Of a stretch of 64,000 nucleotides of DNA, positions 12,561 through 26,200 are shown piece after piece (positions within the stretch are counted from its first letter, which is position 1; every line of letters starts with the position of its first letter). Origin of the DNA: Toxotes chatareus (lineage: Eukaryota > Chordata > Actinopteri > Toxotidae); contig CM028884.1 of NCBI GenBank assembly GCA_016801885.1, positions 24,801,005-24,865,004 of the forward strand, written 5' to 3'. The position numbers were made by a program, and so were the translations under genes. The notes below the pieces were generated by a model. It was not told where the DNA came from and ran no database searches. It saw only the letters and a program-made list of their open reading frames with translations.

Positions 12561-14372
12561 TTTTGGACAGTTGTCCTGTTGGAGACACACACACACACAC
12601 ACCCACACCCACACACACACATCTTAAGTTTAAATGTTCAAATGTCAGTGAATCAGGGGGAAAAACTCTGTGGCTGTCCTGCCTGATGGGGGCGCTGTGT
12701 CCACAGGTTACAATGATGTGGTCTGAGCTCGGAGATGTTACTGGTGTGGACTGGAGTTTAAAACGGACACTGGTTTTCCTGATGGGACACGGTGAGTGAA
12801 AACGTGATGTGGACCATGTAAACCAGAGACAAACCAAGCAGCTGACAGTTAACCAGCAGGTGTGAGTGTCCGGAGCCGAGGCTCGTCCACATCAGGCCTC
12901 TGTGGACGGTCCAGTCTGGATCGTCTGACCTCTGCAAACTGACCTGAGCGCTCTCGTTCTGGCACGAGTCGAGTTACAGTCTGTTGGTTCTCTGTCTGAC
13001 ATGTAAAATACATGTGGTTTATGGATCTGTGGCTGATCTCAGGTCAGTTGAAAACGACTGGACTCAGCAGCTGAATGAAATCTGAGCATCAGTTTCTGCA
13101 GAATGGGAAAATTTCACCAGCAGACAAAAGTCAGCAAACAGAAGCAGAAACACGTCAGACACAGTTCAGCGTGTTTAACTTCAGATTACCGTGAGCTAAT
13201 TAACACTAATACCACTAATTAGAGCAGCGATGTTTGTTCTGTGAGATCAGAGAGCTGCATGATTAAAGGAGTAATCCACCAAAATTACACAGACTACAGT
13301 CTGTTTGTCTTCCTCTGAGGAAATATTGGAGGTTTCTGTCGGTAAACACAGATTCAGACGCTCGTGAAGACGCAGCGAGTGAAAACATCAGACTCCACAC
13401 ACACACTGGAACATTCAGCATCGTCTTCATTCTGTGTTCAGCAGGTTTAGTGAGAATTAGCTTCACAGTGCGAGCTCTGTAGTCACCAAGTGACACAGGT
13501 GCAAGATCAACTCATTAGAACTGGTGACAACATTTGAATAGTTAAAGTTCCTGGACCCGACGTTTTAAAAATGTCTGTGTTCTGTTACTAAACTTGCTTT
13601 AATAAAAAAAAAAAAAAAAAAAAAATCCGGTAAACAACTGAATAAGTTGAATGTTTACAATAATAAATACAAATAAATAATCTCACTGATAGTGTCAACT
13701 GTCACTGACTCAGTCAACAAACCCTGCTTAGGACAGAGCTGAGGAGCTTCGACCTGAGTTTCTGTTTGTGGCTGGAAATTAAAACCAGAATATTTGACAA
13801 AACAGGATGTTTCCACTTCACTTTATATAAATAATCAATATCATTTCTACTGTAAATATGGAGCTTTTGTGATTTAGTGTGCAGATAATCCCTCTGTGGA
13901 GTCCCACAGGGATCCGTTCCCGGCTCAGTTCACTATCAGACACTTTAGAATCTGATCAGACATCGGACCTGACCAGAGATCAGCCGAGAACCATCCTCTG
14001 GACTCAGGGCAGCTGTTCTCTTTAGATCCTCATAGTTTGTTCCTGTCTAGAACAACCTGCCTGGACCTGAGGTTTACACCTGCACAAAAAATAAACCAAA
14101 AGAAAGTTTGTTTTACCTTTACTTTCCCTGTTCTGCGTGTTTTGTCTGCTCGACAGATAAAGCTCAACCTGAGCAGGTGATTACTTTCAGACAGAGGCAG
14201 AACAAACATACAAACATCTGGAAAATGTCAGACTGTTCCTTTAAAGAATGAACAGAACTCTGCTGCCGGACACATCAGGGATAAATGTTCTCACTTTAGT
14301 TCGTACACATGACAAATCACATGATCAAGCTGTGTTATTTCTGCCGCAGCTCTGGATTACATAATGTCGTTT

Positions 14373-14373
<1 letters not shown>
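12561..14373. other. non-coding stretch, nothing recognised
   Basis: Contains a short mixed CA/CCCACA repeat (about 12587-12620) and a poly(A) run of about 23 bases at 13603-13625 that may mark an old retroposon tail. No exon is supported. Confidence 0.5.

Positions 14374-14441
<68 letters not shown>
14374..14441. repeat. (CA)n microsatellite
   Basis: About 34 uninterrupted CA units. Confidence 0.95.
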
Positions 14442-14443
<2 letters not shown>

Positions 14444-14499
14444 CGGCTCACACAAATCATGTGGCATCGACACTGTCTAAATCTCCAAATTAAATCTGC

Positions 14500-14660
14500 A
14501 AACAAATAATTACTCGAGTCAATGAGAACAATTAATTGCGTGCGGCCTCTGAGGACTGAATCTGCATATTGAATGAGCTCATTATCATAACAGCGAGAGC
14601 TGGAGCGGAGCCGCAGGAGCCGCAGCTTCCAGCCTGCTATTCATCAGCTGTTTAACCCCC
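14500..14660. promoter_or_regulatory. candidate conserved non-coding element
   Basis: A short complex block with aataattactcgagtc, aacaattaattgcg and gcatattgaatgagctc, rich in homeodomain and SOX-type cores. Non-coding on both strands. The function is inferred. Confidence 0.3.
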
Positions 14661-17254
14661 TCACACCGACACACACATAAATACCCAACAATTAAACACT
14701 GAGCTGCTAAATAACCTGAGAAATCATCCATCAGACCAAAGCCACACGTTTATGTTCAAATTAAAAAAAGACAAACTCCAGACACCAGAATGTTCCTGCT
14801 CTGGTCTGCGGAGTGAAAGTTCAGTGGATAAAGACTGACTCTCTCTGAGGACGTTCAGGTCTCGTCCTCTGTGTGGTTTAAACTGAGTTTTTCAGGCTGA
14901 TATAAATATATTTAAAATTAACAATGAACTTTATTTTTGGGAAGAAAATATTTTAAAGTCTTTCACTGAAAGAAGCTTTAACTGAACTTGCCGTGATAAT
15001 GTGATGATGATGATAGTTGTGTTGATGCTGCGTTTGTATTTTTACTGACAGAAGCAGAAATAATTAATAACACTGAGGTGATTAAAGTATTTACATCAGA
15101 ATGTGAAATGACTACTGACACTAACAGGAAGTGAAAGTTGTGTAACTACCAAAGTGCAGCAGTGAGTCTGTCTCCCACAGGCTCAGACTCTAATGTGACG
15201 AACAGGTGTGTCTTACCTGAGATGACGTCAGGGTGTCTCCGCCTCTGCTGCTCAGACTCAGGCTGTTTCTAACTGATGATGACAGTACGAACATCCGGGT
15301 TAGACTCAGTGCTCAGCTGCACAACACGAGCTTGTAAAGACGAACCTGGGGTGAACCAGGTGAACTTCCGGATCTCAGACCTTCGTAGCTTCATGTAAAG
15401 CTTCCGGTTTTGTTTTCGGAACTTTATTAACACATCACAAAAAGAGAAAGTTTGGCTCGTGGACACGAACCTTTAGCTCCTGTGAGACGGTCACAAAAAC
15501 ACAAAGTGAAATAAGTCCATGTTGTTCCATCGACCACGCGCCTCACAGGACGGAAACGGCGCAGCCGCAGAGCTTTGACCCGGTCATCACCCGGTCAGAG
15601 GTCATTACCCCGCTGACTGATGGGAAACACTTTGACCTCCTTCCTGCAGCCGCTCAGATCGCAGGTGTACCAACATGAAAACCTCTCAGGTGGTGTCAGT
15701 GGTGCCTCTGTGGCCCCGCCTCTCCTCCGTCCTGATTGGTTCTGACAGGCTGATCAATAACCCACAGCTGGATGAAGGTTAAAGAAATCTGTGCTGCTGA
15801 TTGTTGCATGATGGAGGAGGTGAGCTCAGGTGAACCTCTGGGTCTTCACCAGTTTACCTGCTGAATTTATTTCTCACACTTTTTAAATTCTGAACTGATG
15901 ATTTCTTTTATTTTGTCACCTGGTGATAGGATTGTGTTCGAAGGTGCTGCTGCACACAGCAGCAGAGCACAGACTGAGGGGAACATATTAGACTCTTTAA
16001 TCAGTTGTGAGGCCTGTTCCTCTTTCCTCATCTCCTCTTTCCTCATCACCTCTTTCCTTATCTCCTCTTCTTATTCACAGCAGGTCATTCAGGCTTGATG
16101 TCAGGCTCGTGGTGTAGGTGAAGCATGGAGCTGAAATAAATCAGAAAAGAGATGGAGATGGAGGATCACATGTTCCCCAAAGTAGATATGCAGACTATCC
16201 TGCATACAAAGGTACAATAATAAATCTCCCTAAAACACACTGGATGTCTATAAAGTGCAGCCAGTGGTGTAGTACAAAAACCCAGGCCCCTTAAATCCAG
16301 CCTCAGTGAGCCCCCATCACCTCCAACACATCCACGCCACCAGGACCAGGACCACACACATAACAGATGCAGCTGTTCTGTTGTACATTATAACACCAGT
16401 GACGCAGACGTGAGTGTCTGGACCTGGGTACCACAGCACCAGCCCTCTGGCTTCAGAAACCACCACGTGCCAGTATGAACATGTCTGAGGTTGGGGGGGG
16501 GGGGGCAGGGGCTGTACTGTGTGTTACTGATATTTCAATTTAAACATAAATTTTTTTTTGATCTTATTGGGCATATTAACACATTTAATCACTCAGAGTT
16601 TCAGTGTAAAAACAAAGACTGAATGAGAAAATGAGTGAATCCATCATCATCAGCGTTTCCTGCTCTCACAGAAGATCTAAAACAGACACTGTCGCTGTAT
16701 TTTCCCTTTGTGGCTCCAAATTCATGCATCATTTTAATAATTTCACTTTATGTTGAGCCAACACTCCCTGAATTTAATTTCATTTTCCGTCCTGGTCCAT
16801 ATTTACCTGCTGTGTTTTATTTGCCTTCAGCGTGCAGACTAAGTGGGGTCAGAGGTCAGAGGAGTGGCTGGCTAAACAGATCTGTTCATTAGCAAACAGC
16901 CGTTCACAAGCTCAGAGACCACATCCATCACACGGAAACGCTTACAGCAGCAGCAGAGCTGGTTTGGCTCCAGTCTGAGGCTGTTTGTCGCCTTCACACA
17001 CTGACGCGATCACACACCCAGCCAGCAGGTCTGTGTGGGCCCTCCGGGGCTAGGTGTGGGGTTCACGGGCTTCAGTCAGGTGAATCGCACCCAGGTCATT
17101 CATCTGTCTGCACAGGAGTCATTTCCACTGAGGAGCTTTGTCTTCCTTACTTTTTCACAAACCTGTTTCTGTCCTTACAGCTGACGACCTTCCACCCTAA
17201 GTTTTGTCTCGTAGGTGGGAAAACATACAGGAAAATGACAAACTTTATCCAAAG

Positions 17255-17291
<37 letters not shown>

Positions 17292-18140
17292 CCTCCAGGT
17301 CCTCCTGGATTCCGGGAGACATCTGCCCAGTGGCCTCGACCAACACAGTACAGGCTCTGCGGGACTGAAATGTCACAACTATAGGAAGAAAAGCTTCTGT
17401 GACTTTAAAGTAATAATTTCGATCTGAAAACCAACAGCAGATGAAAAACAAAGTAAGATGTGAGACAGGAAACACCACAGAAAGAGAGGAGACAGAAACA
17501 TCAGGACTGAAGAAGCTGAGGAGGGTTTACAAGAGTGTGTTGCTGCCATCTAGTGGCTGAATTGTTAAAATCACACATATATTTTTTCGAAGATTCTCAT
17601 CAGCTGCAGTTTAAATAGAGATTAATAAATGAACGTGTTACAGGCTAGTGCTCAACATGAGAACTGTCCTTCAGTGTTAATTAGAAATAAAGTTAATGTT
17701 CAGTGAGTTCAGTAATAAAAGCAGAAGATGAAATACTGTGAGACTGAAAAACAAAACAAAAACAAATGTAGAAAATGCATTAAAACTCCCTTGTACAGCA
17801 ATAACATACAGTAGTTTTTTGGTCCTCTCCACCTTCCGTAGACTCCATCAAGTGACGAAGAGTCCAACCAGGAAACGAGACACCTGTCCTTCAGAATAAA
17901 AGCATATAAATCAGTCCTAGAAAAATCAAATTGGATGAATTCAGATGCTGAATTATTAGAATGAGTAAAAAGTGAAACACTTTAAACACTTTAATTGACG
18001 ACTGAGACATTTCACAGTAAGTTACATCATAGCTTCAGGTCATTTTAAACTCTAATGTCTTCAAGTGATCACCTGAAAATACAAACCAGTGAAAAGACTC
18101 ACAGGCAAAAGAAAGGAAGAATGTAAATCAGTGAAGAGAG
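14661..18140. other. non-coding stretch upstream of gtf2a2
   Basis: No exon is supported. Notable contents are a tandem repeat of about 15 bp (tcctctttcctcatc) in three imperfect copies at 16017-16072, a G10 run at about 16494-16505, a complex AT-rich block at about 16690-16880 that might be conserved, and a (TG)n at 17259-17290. Confidence 0.5.
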
Positions 18141-18224
18141 ATTCATGCAGTGAACTTACCACGGACTGCACAGTGCACTAGACTGGATCATGAGGTTTTA
18201 CAAAAGTTTCTTAAAGTTTTGTCA

Positions 18225-18225
<1 letters not shown>

Positions 18226-18273
<48 letters not shown>
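18226..18273. repeat. (ATT)n microsatellite
   Basis: About 16 ATT units lying 160 bases upstream of the gtf2a2 start codon. This probably places it just outside the core promoter. Confidence 0.95.
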
Positions 18274-18274
<1 letters not shown>

Positions 18275-18329
18275 TGTCGACTTTTATTGTGAAATACTTA
18301 ACAGGAAGTCTTGGTGGGTTGTCGGCGCT

Positions 18330-18433
18330 TAGAGCTGCTCGTAGTGGAGGGAAGTGGCTAGCTCCGTTAGCTCCGTGTGTTCGTAGGATAGTTTACTGTA
18401 GTTACCGTATTTGCGTCTTCGGCTTTTCCCATC
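18330..18433 (+). promoter_or_regulatory. gtf2a2 proximal promoter / 5' leader
   Basis: About 100 bases with raised CpG content and no TATA box directly upstream of the start codon. The initiator region reads cccatcATGGCG, so the start codon itself sits in a YY1-like (atggcg) motif, as in many housekeeping genes. No transcript evidence is available. Confidence 0.4.
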
Positions 18434-19586
18434 ATGGCGTACCAGCTGTACAGGAACACCACTCTGGGAAACAGCCTGCAGGAGAGTCTGGACGAGCTCA
18501 TACAGGTGACACTCACCTCAAACATCTCGCTGCTAGCTCTCAGCTAGCCCAGATTAGCACGCTGCTAACGGCAGCGGCGGCGGTCAGTTACGCTGGTTAG
18601 CTCGTAGCGTAACCTCAGCTTGGTGGCTGCGGTTTGCTGTCGCTCTGAATTCTTCCAGAAGCAAAGAGTAATGTTGTCGGGTTTCTGTTTGTAATGTGGA
18701 AATACGAACAGGCACCGCTTTAAAGTGCTGTCCTGTAGGTGAACAGTAAACAGTTCAGTTAGCCTACGCTGATGTAGGCTAACATCATTCATGTTTATTA
18801 TAATCATTATTATTATTCAATCTTACTGATGATTTTTCCCTCACTGAACATCTATAATCAGTCTCTGTTATGATGCGTCACCTACTCACAGCAGTGGAAA
18901 CACAAACCGATCCGGTATGAGAACTGGTCCAGGTCAGGGTGTGCACTGATCACTGGCAAAGCAGGCACATCAACACAGACACGGACACAGTCCAACAGAA
19001 GACACGGGCGTTAGCAGCAGCTAGGAAAAAGTAACACGCAACAACAGTAACAACAAAATGATAATGAGCACAATGAGCGTGGTGTTGTGTTGTGTTGTGT
19101 GGAGCAGGACGCGGAGACGCTGCTCGTCGTTGAGTGTGACTGTGTGAAACGTTCCTGCTGTTAGATGCTCAGTTAAATGTCGTGTGTGTGCAGACTCAGC
19201 AGATCACTCCTCAGCTGGCTCTACAGGTCCTCCTTCAGTTTGATAAAGCCATCAACACAGCGCTCGCCAACAGAGTCCGCAACAGAGTCAACTTCAGGGT
19301 GAGTTCCTGCTCTCAGTTCTGTTTCACTGTGTTTCTGTGTTGGTTTCAGACCGTGTGACTCAGCGCTCTGTCGGACTGTACTGGCAGCTTAAAGCTGAAC
19401 TGTGCGTGTTGTGTTTCCGTCCTGCAGGGCTCTCTGAACACCTACAGGTTCTGTGACAACGTGTGGACGTTTGTTCTGAACGATGTAGAGTTCAGAGAGG
19501 TGACCGACCTGGTCAAGGTCGACAAGGTCAAGATTGTCGCCTGTGACGGAAAGAGCGAGTCGACCCAGAACAAAACTGACAAATGA
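18434..19586 (+). CDS. gtf2a2: transcription initiation factor IIA subunit gamma (TFIIA small subunit)
   Basis: Three coding exons join at 18434-18505, 19194-19298 and 19428-19586, all in phase 0, giving 111 residues. The protein starts [14 protein letters not shown] and continues with [33 protein letters not shown] and [12 protein letters not shown]. It matches the vertebrate TFIIA gamma chain essentially end to end; the human protein is 109 residues. Known role: with TFIIA alpha/beta it forms the four-helix bundle and beta-barrel that stabilise TBP on promoter DNA in the nucleus. Only the tail after ACDGK is variable ([10 protein letters not shown]). Donors are gtgaca and gtgagt; acceptors are tgtgtgcag and cctgcag. 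The gene converges on slc2a4rg. The identification is very secure. Confidence 0.97.
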
Positions 19587-20092
19587 TAAGTATAAAATTA
19601 GCACATTTCATATTTCACTCTGACACACCTGTGAACTGCACTGTTTGGGCTGTGATGTGACGTGTTCCACCACAGGTGGTCACACACCTGTGTGGATGAT
19701 GTCATAAATCCAACGATCAGGGCTCATTTGAGCTTTTCGGTTTCTTTTCCGGGTGAACGTCTTGATATTTGTTCTGTTCGTCCTGTTTTTCTCGTATTTA
19801 ACGTTCTCTTTTTTCTTTTCTCTGTGCAGACTCAGGCTCCAACGCGGCAGAGTGACGACTCCTCACCTGTTTCACTGTCGTCGGAGCCACAGATGGACCT
19901 GGACTGTACATATAATTTATTACAGCAGAGTCACGGCTGAGAGCTGAGAGTGTGTGTGTGTGTGAGTGTGAGTGTGTGTGTGTGTGTGTGTGTCAGAGTG
20001 GACCAGTCACTGTACCTTCAGCAGTTTGTTTTTATTATCAGTTTACAGGAGTTTGTGTTCAGTTTGCTGTATAATTGAGCTGGATCATCTTT

Positions 20093-20098
20093 AATAAA
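20093..20098 (+). terminator. gtf2a2 polyadenylation signal
   Basis: AATAAA about 500 bases after the stop codon, followed by a TG-rich downstream region (acagtttgtgctg, tttgtgac). This would give a 3' untranslated region that includes the short (TG)n at about 19951-19992. Confidence 0.6.
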
Positions 20099-20494
20099 AA
20101 CTTTATTTAAAACACAGTTTGTGCTGAATCTTTGTGACAGTGGACGAGTGTGTATCACAGGAACTGATTTCTTCTGTCTCTGTGTCTGAAATCAGTTTCT
20201 GTAGACCAGCTACGATTGGTTGATTAGTTGGTTAACAGAAAATTACTCTATTTTGATAATCAATCAATCATTTAAGAACATTAAGTGGCTTCAGCTTCTC
20301 AGTTATTAACTTGTGGATTTGTCATCATCCTTTTCCACCTGTGAACACTGACCTTCCTGTCTGCTCGGTGAAGGAAGGTAAATAGATCTGTTAGATTATT
20401 CGTTGCTCTTTCTGTGGCGCTGTCGGATCATGTGACCAACCTTCGGATAACTCTGCAACAACTACAGACAAACCAAAGTTACTGGCTTCTCCAC

Positions 20495-20500
20495 TTTATT
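20495..20500 (-). terminator. candidate slc2a4rg polyadenylation signal
   Basis: TTTATT on the plus strand (AATAAA on the minus strand) lies about 1.77 kb beyond the slc2a4rg stop codon. The intervening sequence is exon-free and AT-rich, as expected for a long 3' untranslated region. If correct, the two convergent transcripts end only about 0.4 kb apart. Confidence 0.35.
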
Positions 20501-22268
20501 AAAACAACATCGGGATCTCACATGTATAAAAGAGTTCATCTTAAAAATGATACGAATACAATGATCAACATTTACGTTTCTTGCTCGTTAACAAGACATT
20601 TAGAATATAAATACAGGATTTTGACTCAGTTTACTGCAAACAAACCTGTTTCTGCTTTTTAAAAGCTTCAGGAAGAGACACCATCGGATACATGGAACCA
20701 GTATATATCTGTTTATATACACCAGGGAAAGGCAGATATTATGAAGTTATATATATATTTCAGTGTGAAACTGTGTTTTTGTGTCTTTTTATTTGTAATT
20801 AAACAGACGTCTTGATCAATACTGCATGTGGTTTCATCAGAGAGGAGGGAACATGGCTTCTGCTTCCAAACGAAAAACACGTTCACTGAAGCTCGGGTGA
20901 AGAAGGGTGAAGACTGAAGGCAAATGAAAAGAGGAAGGAAGGAGGGAGGAAGATGCTGAGGAGGTAACGACAGGAGAGATCTGAGGACTCTGACACCTGA
21001 CGTGATGAAATGATCGACTGCTTTAAAGTTCAGGACATGTGGAGCTGTTTTAAAGGTCCTGACACACCAGCACCAACTCAGAACCCAAAGGCCGACTGAT
21101 CCAATGTATTAAAGCTGCACCTGAAAGCACCACAGAGACCTGTCAGGATACAGCCCACTGAGGTGAGCCCACTTATTCACCTGACAGGGGTTTGTGCTTC
21201 TTTAACCCCCTCACTGAACATTTATAACCAGCAGCACGTGGAGTGTTTGAGTATTAATGTACAGTATCTGTACCCATGAACTGTTTATAAAGCAGCCTCC
21301 ACTGATGTTCGTCCACAGGAGGAGTGTGTTATTAACAAATACATTAGTAAACACTTTGATCTGATTACAGCTGAAGATACTCTGTTATTAAGCAGCTATT
21401 AACTGTTTATATTCTGCTTATAAATGTTAGATAGGGGGTGAAGTAGTGTCACACAGGAGGAGGCAAACGTGACTGACTGCAGGAAAGTAAAGATGATTTC
21501 GTGTCGCACTAATATTTTTTCAGTCGCTTCAGAAAATGAGCAGAAAATGTCTGCAGAGGTTTGATGTTGCTCAGAAGGCTCAGCCTGAAGCCTGAGACTG
21601 TGCCTGATGAATGGTGTGTCGGGGCTGAAGCTGATCCTGAGTCAGTTCTTAATGTACAAACTGCAGATGGGTCCAGGGGCCTGTGTAGCACCAGTGGGAC
21701 TCTTTAAGACCTTGTCTCTGATGTCCCAACAACAACAACAACTTCTGTATGAGAATGACGTCTGTGAGTAACGATCTTTGTCATGAATGAACGGGGAACT
21801 GACTGCTCAGATACAAACAGTTGTAGAACAGTTACGTTGCTCTGTGCTCTTTTCCATGAAGGTGAACACATGAAAAAACTCTCCTCACAGGTTCGATCTC
21901 TGAGCGAGTCCACAGTCAGGACTGGACCAGCTGGTGAACGGCTGCAGCTGGAGGTTTGTTACTGGTCAGTCACTCAGATTGATCTGACCTGCTGGTTCTC
22001 TTAAGATAACCTGAGGAGAGTCGGCCTCGAGAACTCACTCAGCTGCTTCAAGCTCCACAGGGTCAAAGGTCACATCATAGCTGCCCCAAATCATTTCATC
22101 ACAAAGCACTGACAGGACACAGCTACAAAATACACATTCAAAATAAACAAGACGTTTCTAGCAAACGTAGAAAAAGTATAAAAAGGGGAAAAAATATTTC
22201 TGGTTTCAGACGTAGAAAAGTAAAAAACCTCCACCAGGTGACGTCAGCTCCTCAGAAACAGTCTCCGG

Positions 22269-23152
22269 TCAGTCCAGGAAGCGTTGGCAGGCTTTCTTCC
22301 AGCGACAGGCCGTGCACCACTGATCCCTGTGCTCGATACCGTACACTTTACGACACTTCTTGGCTTCACCACGGATCCTCCTGACACACACACACACACA
22401 CAGAAAGTCACTACCAGTAACATGTTAAAACCCTGGTTTGGAGTCTGATACAGATGCAGGAGGTCACTGGAGAACTGAAGATGATGAATTAATTACATGA
22501 ATGACAGACGCTCATTCAGCAGATTCCATCCAGAGCGACTCAGAGCTGAAGGACAACACTGAAGCCTGAGTTCAGTACGAGACCAGGAGTAAGAACTCAG
22601 TGCTGAACCTGATCAATAAGACATCATTTATTTCTCTGTTTCTCTCCTTTGTTCTCCACAGTCTTGTTTTCTTCCACTGAACCTACATTTAAGTCCCAGG
22701 AGGAAACTGACTTACCCTGTAAATCACAGGCTGCAGTAAAATGTTTTAGCAAATGAATGAATTCATTGAGAGGAAACAAGAACATGATGTGTACATACTG
22801 ACCTGCAGGGGGCGCCCTGGTGCTGCAGCCACTGCTCTCCCACACTGACCGAACGCACCCGAAATGACAAACCCTGAGGAGGAGAGACGGGAGGGGTGAG
22901 TCAGGAATAACATCTGAGTGTTTGTCTGTCGCTCTCAGGAACAAACAGCTGCTCCTGAAGGAAGAAGAAGAAGTTTAGAGCTGTAAGGTTCTGTGAGCTG
23001 AACTGTCCCTCCTGTCTGCTCACGTCCTCTCTGCAGTTTCCTCTGTCCACCTGCAGGTGGCAGCGCTGCACTGTGGCACACTGATGGAAAATGTGACCAC
23101 AAACCATCCGAGGGGATTTTCCTGCTGAATGAGAACCATCAGGGAGGAGTGT

Positions 23153-23224
<72 letters not shown>

Positions 23225-26200
23225 TCACCCCCTCCTGTATAAAACCAGTTTTAACAGGCTTCTCTGGGCTGGTGGAGGAAATAAACAATAGACTCTTGTA
23301 GAGGATTCAGATGGAGAGAAAACAGAACTGAATTGGAGAAGTGTGTGTGTGTGTGTGTATTTGGTTGTAAGGGGATGTACAATAATAAGTAAAAGACATT
23401 CTCAGGGAAAGTCCATGAGGCCTGTCCTCTGTAGGACAAGACGTTAACATGTCCACAGTGTTTTCTTTTGTTTTATTTATCGTAGCAACAGGTTGTTTTC
23501 TCCTCTTGATTCACACCAAACAGGTAAACAACTCATTTGCAAACTCTACACACTACAAGACATGACTTTTAAGGCATTTAATAACAACATATCCCATGAG
23601 CCTTAGCAGCAGAAGTACTGCTGCCTTGTGGGAGCTGTAGTTGTTAAATGCTACCAACCCGTGGGGACGCGTGGGGACGCGTGGGGGCATGTTAATCCCA
23701 GGTGCAACTGACATACTTAGATCCTTCCAACTGAGATTTCAATGCTTTAAAGACCAGAACCAGGTTTTCAGCTGCATCACTCGTCCTGTTTCTGAACTGA
23801 AGTGTTAAAGGGAAAACATCAGACTCCAGAGCTCAGGAGTTGGCAGAGGTGAGAGGTCAGAGGTCAGGGGTCAGGGTCAAGGAAACACACTTCACTTCTA
23901 CACAATCTCCTCCTGAGTGCTGGACTCTGACGCCACTGCAGGTTGTCGGTTCTATTCCCTGCAGACTCTTCTCAGTCGCAGCATCAGACCAGATGAAAAT
24001 GATGAATGTTTACCTGTCTGCTGTGGCAGGTGGTGGGTGGGGCCGTCCAACGACTGGAAGCGGCTGCTGAGATCACATGGTTGGGAGGCGGAGCCTGTAA
24101 AAACCAGTGTTTTAACAGTTTTAGACCACAGAGTTTAAAGTTACCCAGCAGCACCATGATTCACTGACAAGCCCCGCCCTACCTGGTAGGAGTGCTCTGA
24201 TTGGACCTGCTGGAAGGTGCCAGAGAAGGAAGGGGCAGAGCGACTCAGAGCACCACAGGTTGGAGAAGGGGGAGATGGAGGGGAGGGAGGGGGGGGGCTG
24301 GGGGAGGAGGAGATGGGGGAGGAGGGGGCGGGGCCACAGAGGGGGGTGTGTGGAGGAGACTGATGCTGGTGCTGATGGTCCCGCTGGTTGATCTCAGTGT
24401 AGTAAAAATCCTCCTCACTGCGCGAGCATCGCTCGTGTTCGCTGCCACGGCTGTGAGAGGGGAGGTCAAAGGTCAAAGGAATAAGTCAGGGATCCAGGTT
24501 TGATTTCAAAGGAAGACACTGTCCGCCTGTGTGTCAGGTGAGTCTTACCACAGGTGCGTTGTCCTGATGTGACGTTTGATTCCCACCACTGTCGTCAGCA
24601 CCTTCCCACAGATGGGCCACAGACACCTGTAGGCCACCTTCACTGAGTTCTGCATGAGGACACACCCCGTCAGATCACACCTGCGCACCTGTTTTATTTC
24701 TTCTGTGAAAACTGTAAAAACCTGCTCACCCTGCGTTTCCGCGGCGCCGGCCCCTCACACACCTGCTCCAGCTCCATGTCCAGCCCTTCGTCGGGGGGCG
24801 TGGCCAGACTGACGTCGGCCTCTGCCATTGGCGGAGAGGGGGCCGGGCTTCCGTTGGCGGGGCCGACGCTCCAGTAGCCGCTGCTGCCGCTGTCAGAGAG
24901 CTCGCCACCTCCACAGTCCATCATAGGAGCTGACACACAGAAACACACTGCTCACGCACTCGCTGCTGGCCGGAGGTCATGTTTTCACCTGTGTCTGTTT
25001 GTTTGCAGGATTATGTAAAAAGTACTGTGTGAGGATTATATACACTACTGAACCACTGTCCACAGTGTGAGCACGGTATGGACAGTGTCCACAGCATGTT
25101 CGAGGCCTGTGTGTGTGTTGACCTGGTTCATTGATGTTTGGGGTTTTTCGCACACTGAGGCTGAATTTCGTTAAAAACATCTACGGCTACGACGTCTGTT
25201 CATTTTGCTTTTACTCTCTTTTCAGCACCGTTACTCCTCTGCCTGTGTTAGCTCCCCCTGCTGGTCGGAGGAGACTGTACACAGACGTGGTCTGATAAAC
25301 ACGGAGTCGCCTGCTGCTTTAATCCTGCACCTGTCGCCGCTGCCATCGATGCTGCCTCTGCAGAGCTGGGGCAGTTTTTATTGTTTGTTGTGAATGTTGT
25401 TGCAGTTGTTTGTTGATGCTATTGTTTATTGTTGTACCTGATGGCTCTGGGTTTGCAGAGCTGTGCAGCAGAGGGCTGCAGGACAAACTGCTGAGGACCA
25501 TCGCTGCCATCAATTCGTCCATGTCCACCTCCTGTGGACTCCTCTGACTACAGGACAAGAGGACACAGAGAGAGGACATGACTGGAGTTAGAATCTGTTA
25601 GAAGACATGTACAGGTACATCAGCACAGACAGAGGATGTCTGACCTCCTGGGGACATCGATGCAGGAGGAGACAGATCTGCTGCTGGACGGAGGCACTGA
25701 GGAGGAGGAGGAGGAGGAGGAGGAGGAGGGATGAGATGAAGACCAAACAGAAACGTCACTCTGCATGAAGTCCAGCTGATCCACCGTGCCCGGAGATTCA
25801 CCTCCTCTCCCACACTGAAAATACACCTGAGAGAGAGGAACACCATGGCTCAGTGTGATTGGCTGAGACACCTGTCAGTCACAGCAAACTTTCCCCAAAC
25901 ACAACTTCTTTTAATCTCTGGCAGAGAGTGTGTTTTCCCTCAGGGGGTTCCTGTCATCGCTGCGCTGAAGAACTGAAACAGGATTCTGGGATTTTCTGTC
26001 CATTTTACAATGAATCTTCATCTACTGCAGGACCGGACAGAAAAATGTGAACACCTTGTAATTTAAAGCTACACAGCTGCGGTTTTCACAGCACCACTGA
26101 ATGCCAACAGAATAATGTTTCGTCCTCTCACCTTCAGTCCATGATGACCTTTGACTCTGCTAAAGGCCTGGTGTCCTGCTGCTGTTGCCCCGGTGAGGCC

